Assembly (NCBI GenBank): GCA_012799995.1
Contig: JAAZKE010000007.1
Span: 1-57,845, forward strand
Direction of reading: 5' to 3'
Source: Chloroflexota bacterium
GTDB lineage: Bacteria; Chloroflexota; Anaerolineae; Anaerolineales; Anaerolineaceae
Length of the DNA: 57,845 bases
The notes beneath the pieces were generated by a model, which was given only the letters and a program-made list of their open reading frames with translations, was not told where the DNA came from and made no database searches. Below are positions 15,514 to 25,358 of the stretch, piece by piece (position 1 is the stretch's first letter; each line of letters begins with the position of its first letter). Both the position numbers and the translations under genes were made by a program.

Positions 15514-17187
15514 TTATTCTACTGAAACGATCAGATAGTAATGCGGTTGACCGCCGTAGTGATGTTCAACTTCCATTTCCGGATACTTTTCCATGACGGT
15601 ATTGACCAGATTTTCAACATCAGCGCTTTCCATCATTTGCCCGCTGAATATAGTTATCCGTTCAAAATTATCCAGATCAAGCCGCTCCAGAAACGCGATC
15701 AAGGCATTTTCGATGGAATCCGTGGCTAAAACCAGATCTCCGTTATGGATTACGATCACCTGGCCTTCGTTTACCTTTACGCCATTCAGCTCAACTGAGC
15801 GGGTGGCGCTGGTGATTTCTCCGGTTTCGATGTCGGTGAGCGACTCCTGCATCTCATTGACGACGCGTTCGTAATCTCCGTTGACGTTCAGACGCATCAG
15901 CGCGCTGATGCCTTGCGGTACGTTTTTGCTGCGAATCACTGAGACGCGCTTATCCGATTGGGTGATGGCGTTATTCGCCGCTAAAATTACGTTTTTATTG
16001 TTCGGCAGCACGATGACTTTGTCCGTCGGCATACTGTTCACAGCTGTGAGGATCTCTTCCGTGCTGGGGTTCATGGTTTGTCCGCCGCGGATAATTTCAG
16101 CTGCGCCCAAACTGGCGAAGATTTTGGAGATTCCTTCGCCGGGGGAAACCGCAACCACCGCGATTTGTCCTTCTTCAATCGGGATCAGCGTATACTCGCT
16201 GTCCTTCTTGCGGCGAATCTCTTCCATCTGCGCGACCAGGTTTTCGATCGCCACTTTGGTGACGGTGCCCAGTCCTAAAATGTAGTTGATTGGCGCATAT
16301 AAATGGTCAGACGGGACGTGAATGTGCATGCGATAGAAGCCTTCGCCTTCTCCCACCTGAATGGAGGTGCCGATATCGGATAATCGCTCGTAAAACGATG
16401 AAAGGATCAATTCTTTTGAAGGGATAAAATCGACCACAACCTCGTAGTCCTGTCCCGGTTCAATCGATTCTTCTTCATTCATGCTCGTCAGAGGCACAAC
16501 TTCGAGCGCGTCCGGATTCTCGTCCAGCGGCTTGTTTTCAAAATAGCGCAGGAACCCCTCGAATATCATGACAAGCCCCTTTCCTCCGGAATCGACTACA
16601 CCTGCCTGCTTCAGTACCGGTAACAGTTCAGGGGTTTGCTCAAGCGATTTTTCAGCGGCCGAAAGCGTTAATGTCAACAGCGCATGAAAATCAGGACAGT
16701 CTTTCAATCCGTTTTTCACCGCTTCGGCAGTATCTTTTAAGACCGTCAGGATGGTTCCTTCCACCGGGCGAACGACGCCCTTATAAGCTGTGTTGCGTGC
16801 TTCGATCAGCGCATCCGAAAAGGTCTTCATCGTGAGCGTCTTTTTCTTTTCAGTCGCCCGCGAAAATCCGCGCCAAAACTGGCTCAGGATGACACCGCTG
16901 TTGCCGCGTGCACCCATCAGCACGCCGCGAGCCATCAGCGACAGCATATTGCCAACATGGTCTTCTGAAGTTTTGGCAATTTCCTGCCAGCCAGCCTGCA
17001 TGGTGAGCAGCATATTGGATCCGGTATCGCCATCCGGCACCGGAAATACATTCAGCGCATTCACGATCTGGTGATTGGTCCGCAGCCACAGCATGCCAGC
17101 TTCAATCATGGACTTGACCTGCTGACCATTGAGATCGACGCTCTTTTCGAGCGCGACCTGATTCAGATTTGTTAAATTTTGAGTCAT
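15514..17187 (-). CDS. DAK2-domain protein, fatty acid kinase FakA-like
   Basis: A 557-residue protein of the YloV/FakA family. The N-terminal DAK2 domain carries the nucleotide/metal motif NVFPVPDGDTGSNM (residues 46-59) and RGNSGVILSQFWRG; the C-terminal half contains the DegV-like FakA region (PSTEEILTAVNSMP; VIVLPNNKNVILAANNA). FakA phosphorylates fatty acids bound to a FakB (DegV) protein so that host or environmental fatty acids enter phospholipid synthesis. No fakB is in the window. The gene follows an Asp23/Gls24 gene with 40 bases between them, an order also known from Firmicutes (yloU-yloV). Family assignment is firm; substrate is inferred. Confidence 0.88.
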   Translation of the reverse strand: MTQNLTNLNQVALEKSVDLNGQQVKSMIEAGMLWLRTNHQIVNALNVFPVPDGDTGSNMLLTMQAGWQEIAKTSEDHVGNMLSLMARGVLMGARGNSGVILSQFWRGFSRATEKKKTLTMKTFSDALIEARNTAYKGVVRPVEGTILTVLKDTAEAVKNGLKDCPDFHALLTLTLSAAEKSLEQTPELLPVLKQAGVVDSGGKGLVMIFEGFLRYFENKPLDENPDALEVVPLTSMNEEESIEPGQDYEVVVDFIPSKELILSSFYERLSDIGTSIQVGEGEGFYRMHIHVPSDHLYAPINYILGLGTVTKVAIENLVAQMEEIRRKKDSEYTLIPIEEGQIAVVAVSPGEGISKIFASLGAAEIIRGGQTMNPSTEEILTAVNSMPTDKVIVLPNNKNVILAANNAITQSDKRVSVIRSKNVPQGISALMRLNVNGDYERVVNEMQESLTDIETGEITSATRSVELNGVKVNEGQVIVIHNGDLVLATDSIENALIAFLERLDLDNFERITIFSGQMMESADVENLVNTVMEKYPEMEVEHHYGGQPHYYLIVSVE

Positions 17188-17227
17188 AGCATTCTTTCAA
17201 ACAAGGTCGGATGGATTTGCATTCCCG

Positions 17228-17584
17228 TTAATCAGGATTGCTTACGCGTAAGCCACGTACATGGACGTTGACAAAGTTGACCGTCAATCCCGTGAGGGAT
17301 TCAACTTTATAACTTACGTTATCTGCGACACTCGCTGCGACGGATGTGATTCGTGTGCCGTATTCGACCACGATATACAGATCAATCCCGATCGTCAGTC
17401 CGTTATAGCGGATGCTGACGCCAAGCATCGGATCCTTGATAATCGCATTGGCAAAACCGGCAGCTTTACTCTTGGGGGCCAGGCCTACCAAACCATAGGA
17501 TTCCAGCGCTGCCTGGTAAACGATGGTGGAAATCGCCCGATGAGAGATGTAGATTCCCCCGTTTACTTTTTCTTCATTGCTCAT
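17228..17584 (-). CDS. Asp23/Gls24 family envelope stress protein
   Basis: A 118-residue protein of the Asp23/Gls24 (YloU) family: GGIYISHRAISTIVYQAALE at the start, a central IRYNGLTIGIDLYIVVEYGT strand region, and a C-terminal VNVHVRGLRV end. These proteins are linked to cell envelope homeostasis and alkaline stress in Gram-positive bacteria. It heads the two-gene unit with fakA. Its leader contains two small hairpins (GAGGCG/CGCCTC and AACGG/CCGTT, 17603-17660), which may affect expression. Confidence 0.88.
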   Translation of the reverse strand: MSNEEKVNGGIYISHRAISTIVYQAALESYGLVGLAPKSKAAGFANAIIKDPMLGVSIRYNGLTIGIDLYIVVEYGTRITSVAASVADNVSYKVESLTGLTVNFVNVHVRGLRVSNPD

Positions 17585-17791
17585 GGTTTATTCTCCCTGC
17601 CTGGAGGCGATTACGCCTCACTTTGTCAGTTTCGGTATCGTAAGAACGGCATAACCGTTTTCTTATCCCGATAATTCTAACCTGAATTAATCTTTGTTCC
17701 CTGTCAAGCTCAAAAAAAGGGACTGAATGTGGGCGATTTATGGGCAGATAAATGTTTAAAAAGTCACTTTTAATAAGGTACATCATGGATC

Positions 17792-17819
17792 TTGACAGAT
17801 GGAAACATGGTTGTAAAAT
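17792..17819 (+). promoter_or_regulatory. Promoter of the arsR-type/P1B-ATPase operon
   Basis: -35 TTGACA (17792-17797), a 16-base spacer and -10 TAAAAT (17814-17819). The operator at 17820-17845 covers the start site. Confidence 0.75.
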
Positions 17820-17845
17820 AACAGTTGAACAATTGAACAACTGTT
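17820..17845. promoter_or_regulatory. Palindromic operator, likely bound by the ArsR-type regulator
   Basis: AACAGTTG (17820-17827) and CAACTGTT (17838-17845) form a perfect inverted repeat around AACAATTGAA; a TTGAACAA direct repeat lies inside. It begins immediately after the -10 box, as expected for a metal-released repressor site of this family. Confidence 0.7.
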
Positions 17846-17864
17846 GTAAAAATGGGAGAAAAGG

Positions 17865-18218
17865 ATGATGGAAATCGGCACGGATTGTGAGATCCTCCAT
17901 GAGGAGACTGTTGAAAGAGTGAAGCAAAAACTGCCTGATGATGCCTTTTTCTTTAACCTGGCGGATCTGTATAAAATATTCGGCGACAGCACCCGCGTCC
18001 GGATCTTGTGGGCGCTTGACATTGAAGAGATGTGCGTCTGTGATCTGGCGGTGCTGCTCAATCTGACGAAATCCGCTGTCTCCCATCAGTTACGGATTTT
18101 ACGTCATGCCAACCTTGTCAAACCACGGCGCGCCGGCAAAGAAGTGTTTTATTCTCTGGCTGATGAGCATGTTAAAGAAATCTTCGAAAAAGGGATGGAT
18201 CATATCCAGGAGGGCTGA
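17865..18218 (+). CDS. CadC/SmtB-type metal-responsive ArsR repressor
   Basis: A 117-residue ArsR-family winged-helix repressor. It keeps both classic metal sites of CadC: the soft-metal alpha3N site (C8, with C57 and C59 in EEMCVCDL) and the alpha5 zinc site (D100, H102, H113, E116). The recognition helix is TKSAVSHQLRILRHANLV. This pattern predicts sensing of Cd, Pb or Zn with release from DNA on binding. The palindrome over its own promoter supports autoregulation, and the gene overlaps the efflux ATPase by one base, making a self-contained resistance operon. Start: the first of two adjacent ATGs, with GGGAG upstream. Confidence 0.92.
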   Translation: MMEIGTDCEILHEETVERVKQKLPDDAFFFNLADLYKIFGDSTRVRILWALDIEEMCVCDLAVLLNLTKSAVSHQLRILRHANLVKPRRAGKEVFYSLADEHVKEIFEKGMDHIQEG

Positions 18219-20338
18219 TGGAACCACCACGGGAAACCGTTTATCGAATAAAGAATGTGAGTTGTTCCAAATGCGCGCTGTCAATTGAAAAAGGATTGGA
18301 GAAACTGCCTTTTGTAGAATGTGCATCCATCGATCCGATTCAACAACAGATGCGCATCACCAGTTCAACGGCTATTGATCCCGATTTGCTGAAAAAGATT
18401 GAAAGTACCGTTCACGGAATCAATTCGCAGGCGATCCTGGAATCGGATAAACCTGATGAAGAAGGACATTCGGCAGCTGACAGGGCAAAGCGAAAAGCAA
18501 TCATTATTATCACAGCTTCGATTGTGCTGTTGATCGGTGGCGTCGTTGTTGGAGGGCGAACTCCGTTGGGTATCGGGTTGATTCTGTTGGGTTTTCTGGT
18601 TTCCGGCACTGAAATTATTCTGGATGCACTGAAAAACGTTTTACGTGGCAATTTGTTCGAGGAAAATTTCCTGATGTCACTGGGGTCAGTCGGCGCGATT
18701 GCGATCGGTGAATATCCTGAAGGCGCCACTGTTATGATCCTGTATCGTCTGGGCGAACTGCTGCAAAATTCCACACTGGATCACTCCCGCCGCAGTATCA
18801 CTTCGTTGATGGAACTCAAACCGGAGAGCGCCGAATTGTTGCGGGATGGCCAGGTGGTGACGGTTGATCCCGCTGCGGTTGCAGTGGGTGATTTGATCCT
18901 GGTAAAACCCGGACAGCGCATTCCGTTGGATGGCACGGTGACGGAAGGTGCTTCTGAGCTGGATACCTCCGCGTTGACAGGGGAGTCGCTTCCGCGGTCA
19001 GTTCACCCGGGCAGTGAAGTGCTGGCAGGCAGCATCAATCGCGGTGGGCTGTTGACATTGCGCGTTACGCGTCTGGTAGGTGAATCAGCGGTCTCGCGCA
19101 TTTTGGAACTGGTTCAGAATGCCTCATCCAGGAAAACAGAAACTGAACGCTTTATCACCCGCTTTTCACGGGTTTATACGCCGGCTGTGGTTTTGCTGGC
19201 GGTACTGATTATGATTCTGCCTCCGTTGATCAGCGGCAGTGGCCAGTGGGCGCAATGGTTCCATCGTGGGCTGGTGTTTCTGGTCATTTCCTGTCCGTGT
19301 GCGCTGGTCATCTCGATTCCACTGGGATTTTTCGCAGGGATTGGTTCGGCGTCCAGGAATGGTATTTTGATCAAGGGCTCTCAATATCTGGAGGCGCTCA
19401 ACAAAGTGCACACGGTAGCTTTCGATAAGACCGGGACGCTGACCGAAGGCGCCTTCACGCTTCATCAGATTCTGCCGGCAGATGGATTCACAGAGGCTCA
19501 GCTGCTGGAAGCGGCGGCATACGCTGAATCCAATTCTACCCATCCAATTGCGAAATCGATCTTAAAGGCGTATGGCAAACCGATTGAGCTGGAACGCATT
19601 GGCGCCATCAGTGAATTGCCCGGGAAAGGGGTCTGCGCGGAAATCGATGGGCATGAAATCCTGATCGGCAACGCCAGGCTGATTTCCGATGATTCGGTTG
19701 TGCTTTCAAAGCAGCGGGACGCAGGCAGTTGGACTTACCTGAAAATCGATGGTCAATTCGCAGGCAGCATGTTGATTGCTGATCGCATTAAAAAGGACAG
19801 CGCGCAGGCGATTGCAGATCTGAAAAAACTGGGGATAAAAGTGATCGCACTGATTTCCGGTGACCGGTCACAAACTGCTGAGGAAGTTGGCCGTACGCTG
19901 GGGATTGATCGGGTTTATTCAGAATTGCTGCCGGATCACAAAGTGGATGTAGTCGAAGAGTTGCTCTCGCAAAAGCCAGCCAACAGTACGCTGGTATATG
20001 TTGGGGACGGGATCAATGACGCGCCTGTGCTGGCACGGTCTGATGTGGGTGTGGCAATGGGAAAATTCGGGTCGGACGCTGCGATCGAAGCTGCGGATGT
20101 GGTGATCATCTCCGATGAGCCGTCACGGCTGCCCATTATGATTCATATTGCGCGTAGAACCGATCAGATCGTCCGTCAAAATATCGTATTTTCGATCGGC
20201 TTCAAAGTGCTGATGATGTTATTGGGCACGATGGGGTATGTTACGATGTGGATAGCGGTATTTGCCGATGTCGGCGTCATGCTGCTGGCGGTGATCAATT
20301 CACTGCGGGTGTTGGGAGCTCCGCGAACCGCGCGTTAG
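18218..20338 (+). CDS. P1B-type Cd/Zn/Pb-exporting ATPase
   Basis: A 706-residue heavy-metal ATPase of the CadA/ZntA group. An N-terminal heavy-metal domain has C16-x2-C19 (NVSCSKC). Membrane segments follow, with the transport motif CPC in VISCPCALVIS, the phosphorylated Asp in DKTGTLTEG, the HP motif (SNSTHPIAKS), and the hinge GDGINDAPVLARSDVGVAMG. The last membrane helix has the Asp typical of the Zn/Cd group (IAVFADVGVMLLAVINSLRV). It exports divalent soft metals at the cost of ATP. The start overlaps the regulator stop by one base. The 3' end overlaps the converging GT2 gene by four bases with no terminator between. Confidence 0.93.
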   Translation: MEPPRETVYRIKNVSCSKCALSIEKGLEKLPFVECASIDPIQQQMRITSSTAIDPDLLKKIESTVHGINSQAILESDKPDEEGHSAADRAKRKAIIIITASIVLLIGGVVVGGRTPLGIGLILLGFLVSGTEIILDALKNVLRGNLFEENFLMSLGSVGAIAIGEYPEGATVMILYRLGELLQNSTLDHSRRSITSLMELKPESAELLRDGQVVTVDPAAVAVGDLILVKPGQRIPLDGTVTEGASELDTSALTGESLPRSVHPGSEVLAGSINRGGLLTLRVTRLVGESAVSRILELVQNASSRKTETERFITRFSRVYTPAVVLLAVLIMILPPLISGSGQWAQWFHRGLVFLVISCPCALVISIPLGFFAGIGSASRNGILIKGSQYLEALNKVHTVAFDKTGTLTEGAFTLHQILPADGFTEAQLLEAAAYAESNSTHPIAKSILKAYGKPIELERIGAISELPGKGVCAEIDGHEILIGNARLISDDSVVLSKQRDAGSWTYLKIDGQFAGSMLIADRIKKDSAQAIADLKKLGIKVIALISGDRSQTAEEVGRTLGIDRVYSELLPDHKVDVVEELLSQKPANSTLVYVGDGINDAPVLARSDVGVAMGKFGSDAAIEAADVVIISDEPSRLPIMIHIARRTDQIVRQNIVFSIGFKVLMMLLGTMGYVTMWIAVFADVGVMLLAVINSLRVLGAPRTAR

Positions 20339-21015
20339 CTGCGTTGCTTCCTGACTTCCCTTTGAGCCTGACGGCACATCTTGATAAATCCTTTAATCTG
20401 ATACAGCGCGTTCTGATGACTTTTTTCGTCCCCGTAAATGGTGGAGATTGGAACCCAGCCGATTTCCCATCCTAAAGTCAGACACAAGATGATCATTTCA
20501 ACCATGAAATTGAACCCTGATTCCTTCGTATCCAGCAGTTTCACGATCAGCTCTTTTTCAACCAGGCGGTAACCCGACTGATTGTCCGGCAGGTACTCAC
20601 GGATGGCGCTGGAGAGCATCCACCGCCCGAAGGTGTTGGGAATTCGCCGGCGCAGTGGCATTTGCTTATAATCGCGCGCACCGATGATCAGGCGATTGTG
20701 GTCGCGCTCAAATTTCTCCAGGAAGCGGGTGATCTCGCTCGGCTTGTGCTGTCCGTCTGAGTCGAGCATCACAGCAGCATCAAATCCCCTGTCAAGCGCC
20801 CACGCCAACCCGTCACGGGTGGTTTGGCCAACACCCAGATTGTAGCCGCGCGAAAGCACGTTTACGCCCAGGTCGCGCGCAATTTCCACTGTTCGATCCA
20901 CCGAACCATCATCGATCACCAGAATCGTTTCGATATACTGTTTCAATTCGGTCAGAACATCCGGAAGGTGCGCTTCCTCATTGTAAGCCGGGAGTATGGC
21001 CATTACGCGCTTCAT
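20335..21015 (-). CDS. GT2 family glycosyltransferase, polyprenyl-phosphate type
   Basis: A 226-residue soluble GT-A glycosyltransferase. Motifs: MAILPAYNEEAHLPDVL at the N-terminus, VIDDGSVDRT, the metal-binding DSDGQHKPSEI, and the FLEKFERDHNRLIIGARDYK region. These are typical of dolichol/polyprenyl-phosphate mannose or glucose synthases without the membrane domain. A GtrA membrane protein two genes upstream in the same run would be the usual partner for moving the lipid-linked sugar. Last gene of the 25.3-20.3 kb minus-strand run. Confidence 0.85.
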   Translation of the reverse strand: MKRVMAILPAYNEEAHLPDVLTELKQYIETILVIDDGSVDRTVEIARDLGVNVLSRGYNLGVGQTTRDGLAWALDRGFDAAVMLDSDGQHKPSEITRFLEKFERDHNRLIIGARDYKQMPLRRRIPNTFGRWMLSSAIREYLPDNQSGYRLVEKELIVKLLDTKESGFNFMVEMIILCLTLGWEIGWVPISTIYGDEKSHQNALYQIKGFIKMCRQAQREVRKQRS

Positions 21016-21045
21016 ATCTTGATAGTTCCTTTCAACTCATTCCTG

Positions 21046-21651
21046 CTATGCCGGCACTCTGCTCTTGAAAAGGGGTGGCTGTTGTTCCGGATGGGCTGTG
21101 CGCTCGAAAAACAGCAGCGCTGAGCTCCCGTAACGGCGTTCATCAAAACAGACAAAGTGTTCCAACTCGACTGGCTCAATTTCAACAGGGTGAATCTGCA
21201 CAATGAGCCAACCGTCATCGCTCAACCACCTTTCATTCTTATCAAGCGACTGGAGTGCTTTAACCCACATCTGCTTATATTGCGGCGGAGCGATGTAAAT
21301 GTATTCGAAGCGTTTGTCAGGGGTGGCGCGCAGCAGCCGGAAAGCGTCACCGGCGATCAGCTCAGCCTGCTTTTTGAAGCCGGTCAGCTCAATGTTTTCT
21401 TTAAGGACATTTTGAGCTGCCCGGTTCAGCTCACAAAAGCGGACAAAGGCAGCTCCGCGGCTCAGTGCTTCCAACCCAATCGAACCGGTACCGCCGAATA
21501 GATCCAGCATGTTGGCGTCTTCAATGTCTGCACCAAGGATATTAAAAACTGCCTCTTTGACGCGGTCAGTCACCGGACGTGTGCTGTCTCCCGGGATGCC
21601 GCGCAGCCGCATGCCTTTGACTGATCCGCCGATGATACGAGGTGTTGCCAT
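21046..21651 (-). CDS. rsmD: RsmD-type 16S rRNA (guanine-N2) methyltransferase
   Basis: A 201-residue class I methyltransferase. The N-terminus has the RsmD signature: RIIGGSVKGMRLRGIPG, then RPVTDRVKEAVFNILG. The SAM-binding loop is LDLFGGTGSIGLEALSRGA. Where RsmD normally has an [N/D]PPY catalytic motif this protein reads IYIAPPQYKQ, so the first acidic or amide residue is Ala and a Gln is inserted before Tyr. The enzyme would methylate G966 of 16S rRNA if active. It sits between gtrA and the GT2 gene, which looks like a chance operon placement. Confidence 0.85.
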   Translation of the reverse strand: MATPRIIGGSVKGMRLRGIPGDSTRPVTDRVKEAVFNILGADIEDANMLDLFGGTGSIGLEALSRGAAFVRFCELNRAAQNVLKENIELTGFKKQAELIAGDAFRLLRATPDKRFEYIYIAPPQYKQMWVKALQSLDKNERWLSDDGWLIVQIHPVEIEPVELEHFVCFDERRYGSSALLFFERTAHPEQQPPLFKSRVPA

Positions 21652-21654
21652 GGT

Positions 21655-22116
21655 TTATTCGATATCGTTGTAAGTCCAGAAACGGTTGGCGATGAAATTC
21701 CAGATCAGGACGATCAGAATCGAGATCACCAGCGTCACATTATGCCCGATTGTTAATCCGCTCAGGAAGAAGTCAGCTGGTACCAGTCGCTCGCTCAGGC
21801 GAATGATCGGGTCTTCGATGGTTGAAAACAGCAGAAAACGGATCCCCAGACCGATCAGACTGACCACAAAGAACTGCACCAGCTTCTGCAGAACTGATTT
21901 TTTGCGAGAATCGGGATATGCCCAGAAATGGTTCCAGAAAAAGTTGCTGATTACGGCAGCGACAAACGAGATTGAACTGGCGAGTTGCGAGCTCATTGGC
22001 GTCAGAAACAGCAACAGGTTCATCACACCAAAATCCACAACTGCGCCCAGGATACCTACGACACAGAAGCGCATAAAACGGGTGCGCTCCTTCGGATTCT
22101 TCAGGAAATCAAGCAT
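21655..22116 (-). CDS. GtrA family membrane protein
   Basis: A 153-residue protein with four predicted membrane segments (about 14-35, 41-62, 83-104, 121-145). The N-terminal [20 protein letters not shown] and the [13 protein letters not shown] and [11 protein letters not shown] blocks are GtrA hallmarks. GtrA proteins help flip or use polyprenyl-phosphate sugars for envelope polymers. It overlaps the UDP-xylose synthase gene by 8 bases and shares a transcript with a GT2 enzyme, suggesting one glycan pathway. Confidence 0.88.
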   Translation of the reverse strand: MLDFLKNPKERTRFMRFCVVGILGAVVDFGVMNLLLFLTPMSSQLASSISFVAAVISNFFWNHFWAYPDSRKKSVLQKLVQFFVVSLIGLGIRFLLFSTIEDPIIRLSERLVPADFFLSGLTIGHNVTLVISILIVLIWNFIANRFWTYNDIE

Positions 22117-23068
22117 GGTTCATCACTTCTCGAAAATAGGGGATAGTCTTCAACAGGCCCTCTTCCAGGCTGACCTGCGGTTGCCAGTTGAGCAATGTGC
22201 GGGCGCGGGTGATGTCAGGCTGACGGCGTTGCGGATCATCGCCTACGCGGGCATGTTCCATAAAGATGATCCCGGCCGGGTTGCCCGTGAGGCGGTTGAT
22301 CTCCTCTGCAAGCTCAATCATGGTGTTTTCAACCGGATTGCCAATGTTGACCGGAAAATGCTCATCAGAATTGAGCAGGCGGACGATCCCTTCAATCAAG
22401 TCGCTGACGTAACAAAAGCTGCGGGTCTGCGATCCATCACCATGGATGGTGAGTGGTTCGCGTTTGAGCGCCTGCTTGATAAAATTCGGTACCACCCGCC
22501 CGTCTTCGATGTTCATTCGCGGACCGAAGGTGTTGAAAATACGAACGATGCGCGTGTCAACCTCATGAAAGCGGTGATATGCCATCGTCAATGATTCTGC
22601 AAAACGTTTGGCTTCGTCATACACCGAACGGATGCCGATGGTGTCAACGTTGCCGAAGTAACTTTCCTTTTGTGGATGTTCCAGTGGCATGCCGTAAATC
22701 TCGCTGGTGGAAGCCAGCAGAAACCGGGCGTGATTGGCTTTGGCAACGCCGAGCGTGTTATGCGTGCCCATCGCGCCGGCCTTCATGGTTTGGATCGGCA
22801 GGTTCGTATAGCCGAACGGGGACATCGGATTGGGACTGGCTGGTGAGGCAAAATGCAAAACCGCGTCAATCTTGCCGGGTACGAAGATGTAGTTGGAAAC
22901 GTCATGGCGTATAAAAGAGAATCCTGGATGTCCGGCGAGATGCGCAAGATTGGAAGCGTGTCCGGTGATGAAATTGTCCATCCCGATCACCTCATGCCCG
23001 TCTGCCAGAAATCTGTCACAGAGGTGACTTCCTAAGAATCCTGCTGCGCCTGTAATCAATATTCGCAT
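22109..23068 (-). CDS. UDP-glucuronate decarboxylase (UDP-xylose synthase)
   Basis: A 319-residue short-chain dehydrogenase/epimerase. NAD-binding GAAGFLGSH (7-15); the catalytic Tyr-x3-Lys in [11 protein letters not shown]; and the UXS-specific [16 protein letters not shown] and [10 protein letters not shown] blocks. It converts UDP-glucuronate to UDP-xylose. The UDP-glucuronate would come from the UDP-glucose dehydrogenase at 53.4 kb. A strong GGAGAAC site precedes the ATG. Part of the minus-strand envelope run. Confidence 0.9.
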   Translation of the reverse strand: MRILITGAAGFLGSHLCDRFLADGHEVIGMDNFITGHASNLAHLAGHPGFSFIRHDVSNYIFVPGKIDAVLHFASPASPNPMSPFGYTNLPIQTMKAGAMGTHNTLGVAKANHARFLLASTSEIYGMPLEHPQKESYFGNVDTIGIRSVYDEAKRFAESLTMAYHRFHEVDTRIVRIFNTFGPRMNIEDGRVVPNFIKQALKREPLTIHGDGSQTRSFCYVSDLIEGIVRLLNSDEHFPVNIGNPVENTMIELAEEINRLTGNPAGIIFMEHARVGDDPQRRQPDITRARTLLNWQPQVSLEEGLLKTIPYFREVMNHA

Positions 23069-23081
23069 CTTTCGTTCTCCT

Positions 23082-24692
23082 TTACTCCCAGATTATCGTT
23101 GTGATTGACTGATCGATTGTAATTTGATTATAAATTCCTGTAAATGGATTGACCAGCCAAATGTTGCCATGGTGAATGAATGCGATCCAGCTCTCGCGGA
23201 TTTTATTGGCTGGAGCCCAATAAAGTTTCTGAGGGATCACCGATTCGCTGCTTTCCAGCGGGAAGACAGCGCGGTTGTTGGAGCCGTTTTCATCCGTCAG
23301 CATAATGCGATAACGGTTGCCCTCACTCTGATTGGGGTTGAGGGACTGTAAATAAGCCAATGCGTAGGAACCGTCTTCAAATAAGGGGGAGACAGTCGGC
23401 TGAGAGAAAATACCCGCTTCGCTGAGCAGGACCATCACAGTATTTTCGGCGCGGTTGAATCGCCCGATGTTGAAATCTGCCGGATTGAAGGTTGGCGTTT
23501 CACCACGGATATCACCGTGATAGGAAAAGTACAAAACGGATTCATCCGGGGACAGGCTGAAGCCGGGGATCCATGCCCAGTCGCTCTGTGCTTTTTCGTA
23601 AGGCTGTATTTTCAACAGCGGTTTACGTTCTGAGGTGAGACGGTCAATTTCACCGATCGCAACTGTGTCAGCGTAATATACGGTTCTCCCATCTTCAGAA
23701 AGTAGATAATCGGTACCCCACCAACCGTACGGCTGTGGTCCTTCTTCCGGTTCGATAATCACTTCGTTGGACATCATCATGCCGGTTTCGCTGACGATAC
23801 GCAGTCTCAGATCGTTGTTGGCCGACCAACCCGGCGCAGTTTCGCGCGGGGTCACGGTTGAATACAGGAAGCGCAGTGTTTCACCAGGCAGCCAGGCAGC
23901 AAAGCGTATCACGTCGTTCACGCGCAGACTAATCGGGACCGCCTGCGGATCGGTGATGTGCAGCATCCACAGCGAATTGATGTCATCTTCATGGGTCTTG
24001 CGTGAATACATCAGCCATTCCCCATTGGACGAAAGATCCAACACCCTGCCATCCAGATCACCGCTGGTGACGATCGGAATGCGGTTTGAGGTTGAGCCCT
24101 GCATCAGCCAGGCGTTGCCATTCGTGATGTAAATCAGTTTTCCTGGAATCTGCACCGCGGATTGACCAGTCTTCACGCCTATCATCTGGATTTCCGGTTG
24201 AGCTTCTTCCAGCACCTGACGTTTGGATTCTTCCTGCGCAACCAGCAGTCCATCATGAAACGTTGATCGCGTGGTCACCAGCTCGCGGCCGTTTTTGCCG
24301 AGCTGAATCATAAACGTTTCGCCTTCCGGCAGATTCTCATTGCGGACGGTCTGGCTGATATACGGAATAATCCGCTCCTCGGTCTGCTCCTCAAAAGTAA
24401 CCGTGGTGATGCGGATGGTTGTATCTTTGGTGAGGGTAGTGGTCAGCGCTGGCTGGATCTCGTCGTCGGTGTTGTATTTGATTCCCAATGATTCCAGTGC
24501 CTGACTGACGCTGACGCCAGCAGGAACCGAACCCCGGCTGACTTCCCCCGCCTGCTCGACGGAAATGGACAGCGGAGGGGTTTCCGGTTCGCTTATCAGG
24601 TCAAGGATTGGCTGACAGGCTGTCAGGAAAATCAAAAAAACAGAGAAGAAAAAAAGCAAAGTTTCGATACGTTTGTGCCGAAACTTTGCCAT
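23082..24692 (-). CDS. Lipoprotein with G5-type and beta-propeller regions
   Basis: A 536-residue exported protein. The ATG at 24692 gives a good lipoprotein signal ([10 protein letters not shown], hydrophobic core, lipobox LTAC); a GTG at 24734 just after the previous stop is an alternative with a GAGAAAG element. After the lipid anchor comes a YabE/DUF348-like stretch ([20 protein letters not shown]), then a G5-like domain ([20 protein letters not shown] ... [20 protein letters not shown]), then about 350 residues of TolB-like propeller blades ([40 protein letters not shown]). G5 domains bind cell-wall or surface sugars. One base separates it from the upstream secreted gene. Function unknown. 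Confidence 0.75.
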   Translation of the reverse strand: MAKFRHKRIETLLFFFSVFLIFLTACQPILDLISEPETPPLSISVEQAGEVSRGSVPAGVSVSQALESLGIKYNTDDEIQPALTTTLTKDTTIRITTVTFEEQTEERIIPYISQTVRNENLPEGETFMIQLGKNGRELVTTRSTFHDGLLVAQEESKRQVLEEAQPEIQMIGVKTGQSAVQIPGKLIYITNGNAWLMQGSTSNRIPIVTSGDLDGRVLDLSSNGEWLMYSRKTHEDDINSLWMLHITDPQAVPISLRVNDVIRFAAWLPGETLRFLYSTVTPRETAPGWSANNDLRLRIVSETGMMMSNEVIIEPEEGPQPYGWWGTDYLLSEDGRTVYYADTVAIGEIDRLTSERKPLLKIQPYEKAQSDWAWIPGFSLSPDESVLYFSYHGDIRGETPTFNPADFNIGRFNRAENTVMVLLSEAGIFSQPTVSPLFEDGSYALAYLQSLNPNQSEGNRYRIMLTDENGSNNRAVFPLESSESVIPQKLYWAPANKIRESWIAFIHHGNIWLVNPFTGIYNQITIDQSITTIIWE

Positions 24693-24735
24693 AAGGTTAT
24701 GCCTGTGACCGCGTCCGACCATCAGACCACGCACG

Positions 24736-25311
24736 CTACTTTCTCGTACCTTCGATCAGAATCTGACCTTCAGTGACCGCAATGTTGCTGATGGTTACAT
24801 AATCCGTCAGCAGATAACCGTACGTGTCAATGTAGTATTTCACTTCGTTGTTAATGGTATCAGGCGCGATTTTGACCAGCGGGATGTCAATTTTCTCAAT
24901 GTTCAGGGTCGGCAACCCATTCAGCAGTCCGATTTTACCGGATAGGGATGCACCCACTTTCAAAAAGCCAATGCCCACCTTCACCGATATTTTGAACTGA
25001 TCCTGCTTAAATTCGACTTTCGGGTTGGAAACGTTCGCGTCGGTATTGAAGTACTGTTTAATCAGGGCTTTTACAGCCTCTTTATTCTGATCAAGCCCTT
25101 CTTTTGCGGCTTCGGTCAGTTGCTTATCAGTGAGGACGGTTGCAAACGGTGAACCGGAAGGCAGATTCAGAACGCGAATGATTTCCGCTTCCAGTGCCTG
25201 CAATGCAGGGGTATTATAATTGGACTGCGATTTTGGGGAATAAGCACCTGCGACCGATGCAAACAGGCAAATTATAGCGATGACTGGTAAAATTATTAAT
25301 CGTTTGTTCAT
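24736..25311 (-). CDS. Secreted hypothetical protein
   Basis: A 191-residue protein with a signal peptide (MNKRLIILPVIAIICLFASV, cut near AGA-YS). The mature part starts with a helical region (ALQALEAEIIRVLNL; LTEAAKEGLDQNKEAVKALI) and continues as beta-strands (VEFKQDQFKISVKVGIGFLK; LPTLNIEKIDIPLVKI; VTISNIAVTEGQILIEG). The pattern recalls DUF2993/LmeA-type lipid-binding proteins but the match is weak. AAGGAGAAC precedes the ATG. It heads the six-gene minus-strand run and lies next to the lipoprotein gene. Confidence 0.65.
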   Translation of the reverse strand: MNKRLIILPVIAIICLFASVAGAYSPKSQSNYNTPALQALEAEIIRVLNLPSGSPFATVLTDKQLTEAAKEGLDQNKEAVKALIKQYFNTDANVSNPKVEFKQDQFKISVKVGIGFLKVGASLSGKIGLLNGLPTLNIEKIDIPLVKIAPDTINNEVKYYIDTYGYLLTDYVTISNIAVTEGQILIEGTRK

Positions 25312-25358
25312 TAGATTAGTTCTCCTTAATTAGTGCACAAACTTGTGTGAATTATAGC

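Noticed and set aside
21686..22594. Plus-strand 302-codon frame over gtrA and the UDP-xylose synthase gene
   Set aside because: Antisense shadow of two well-supported genes.
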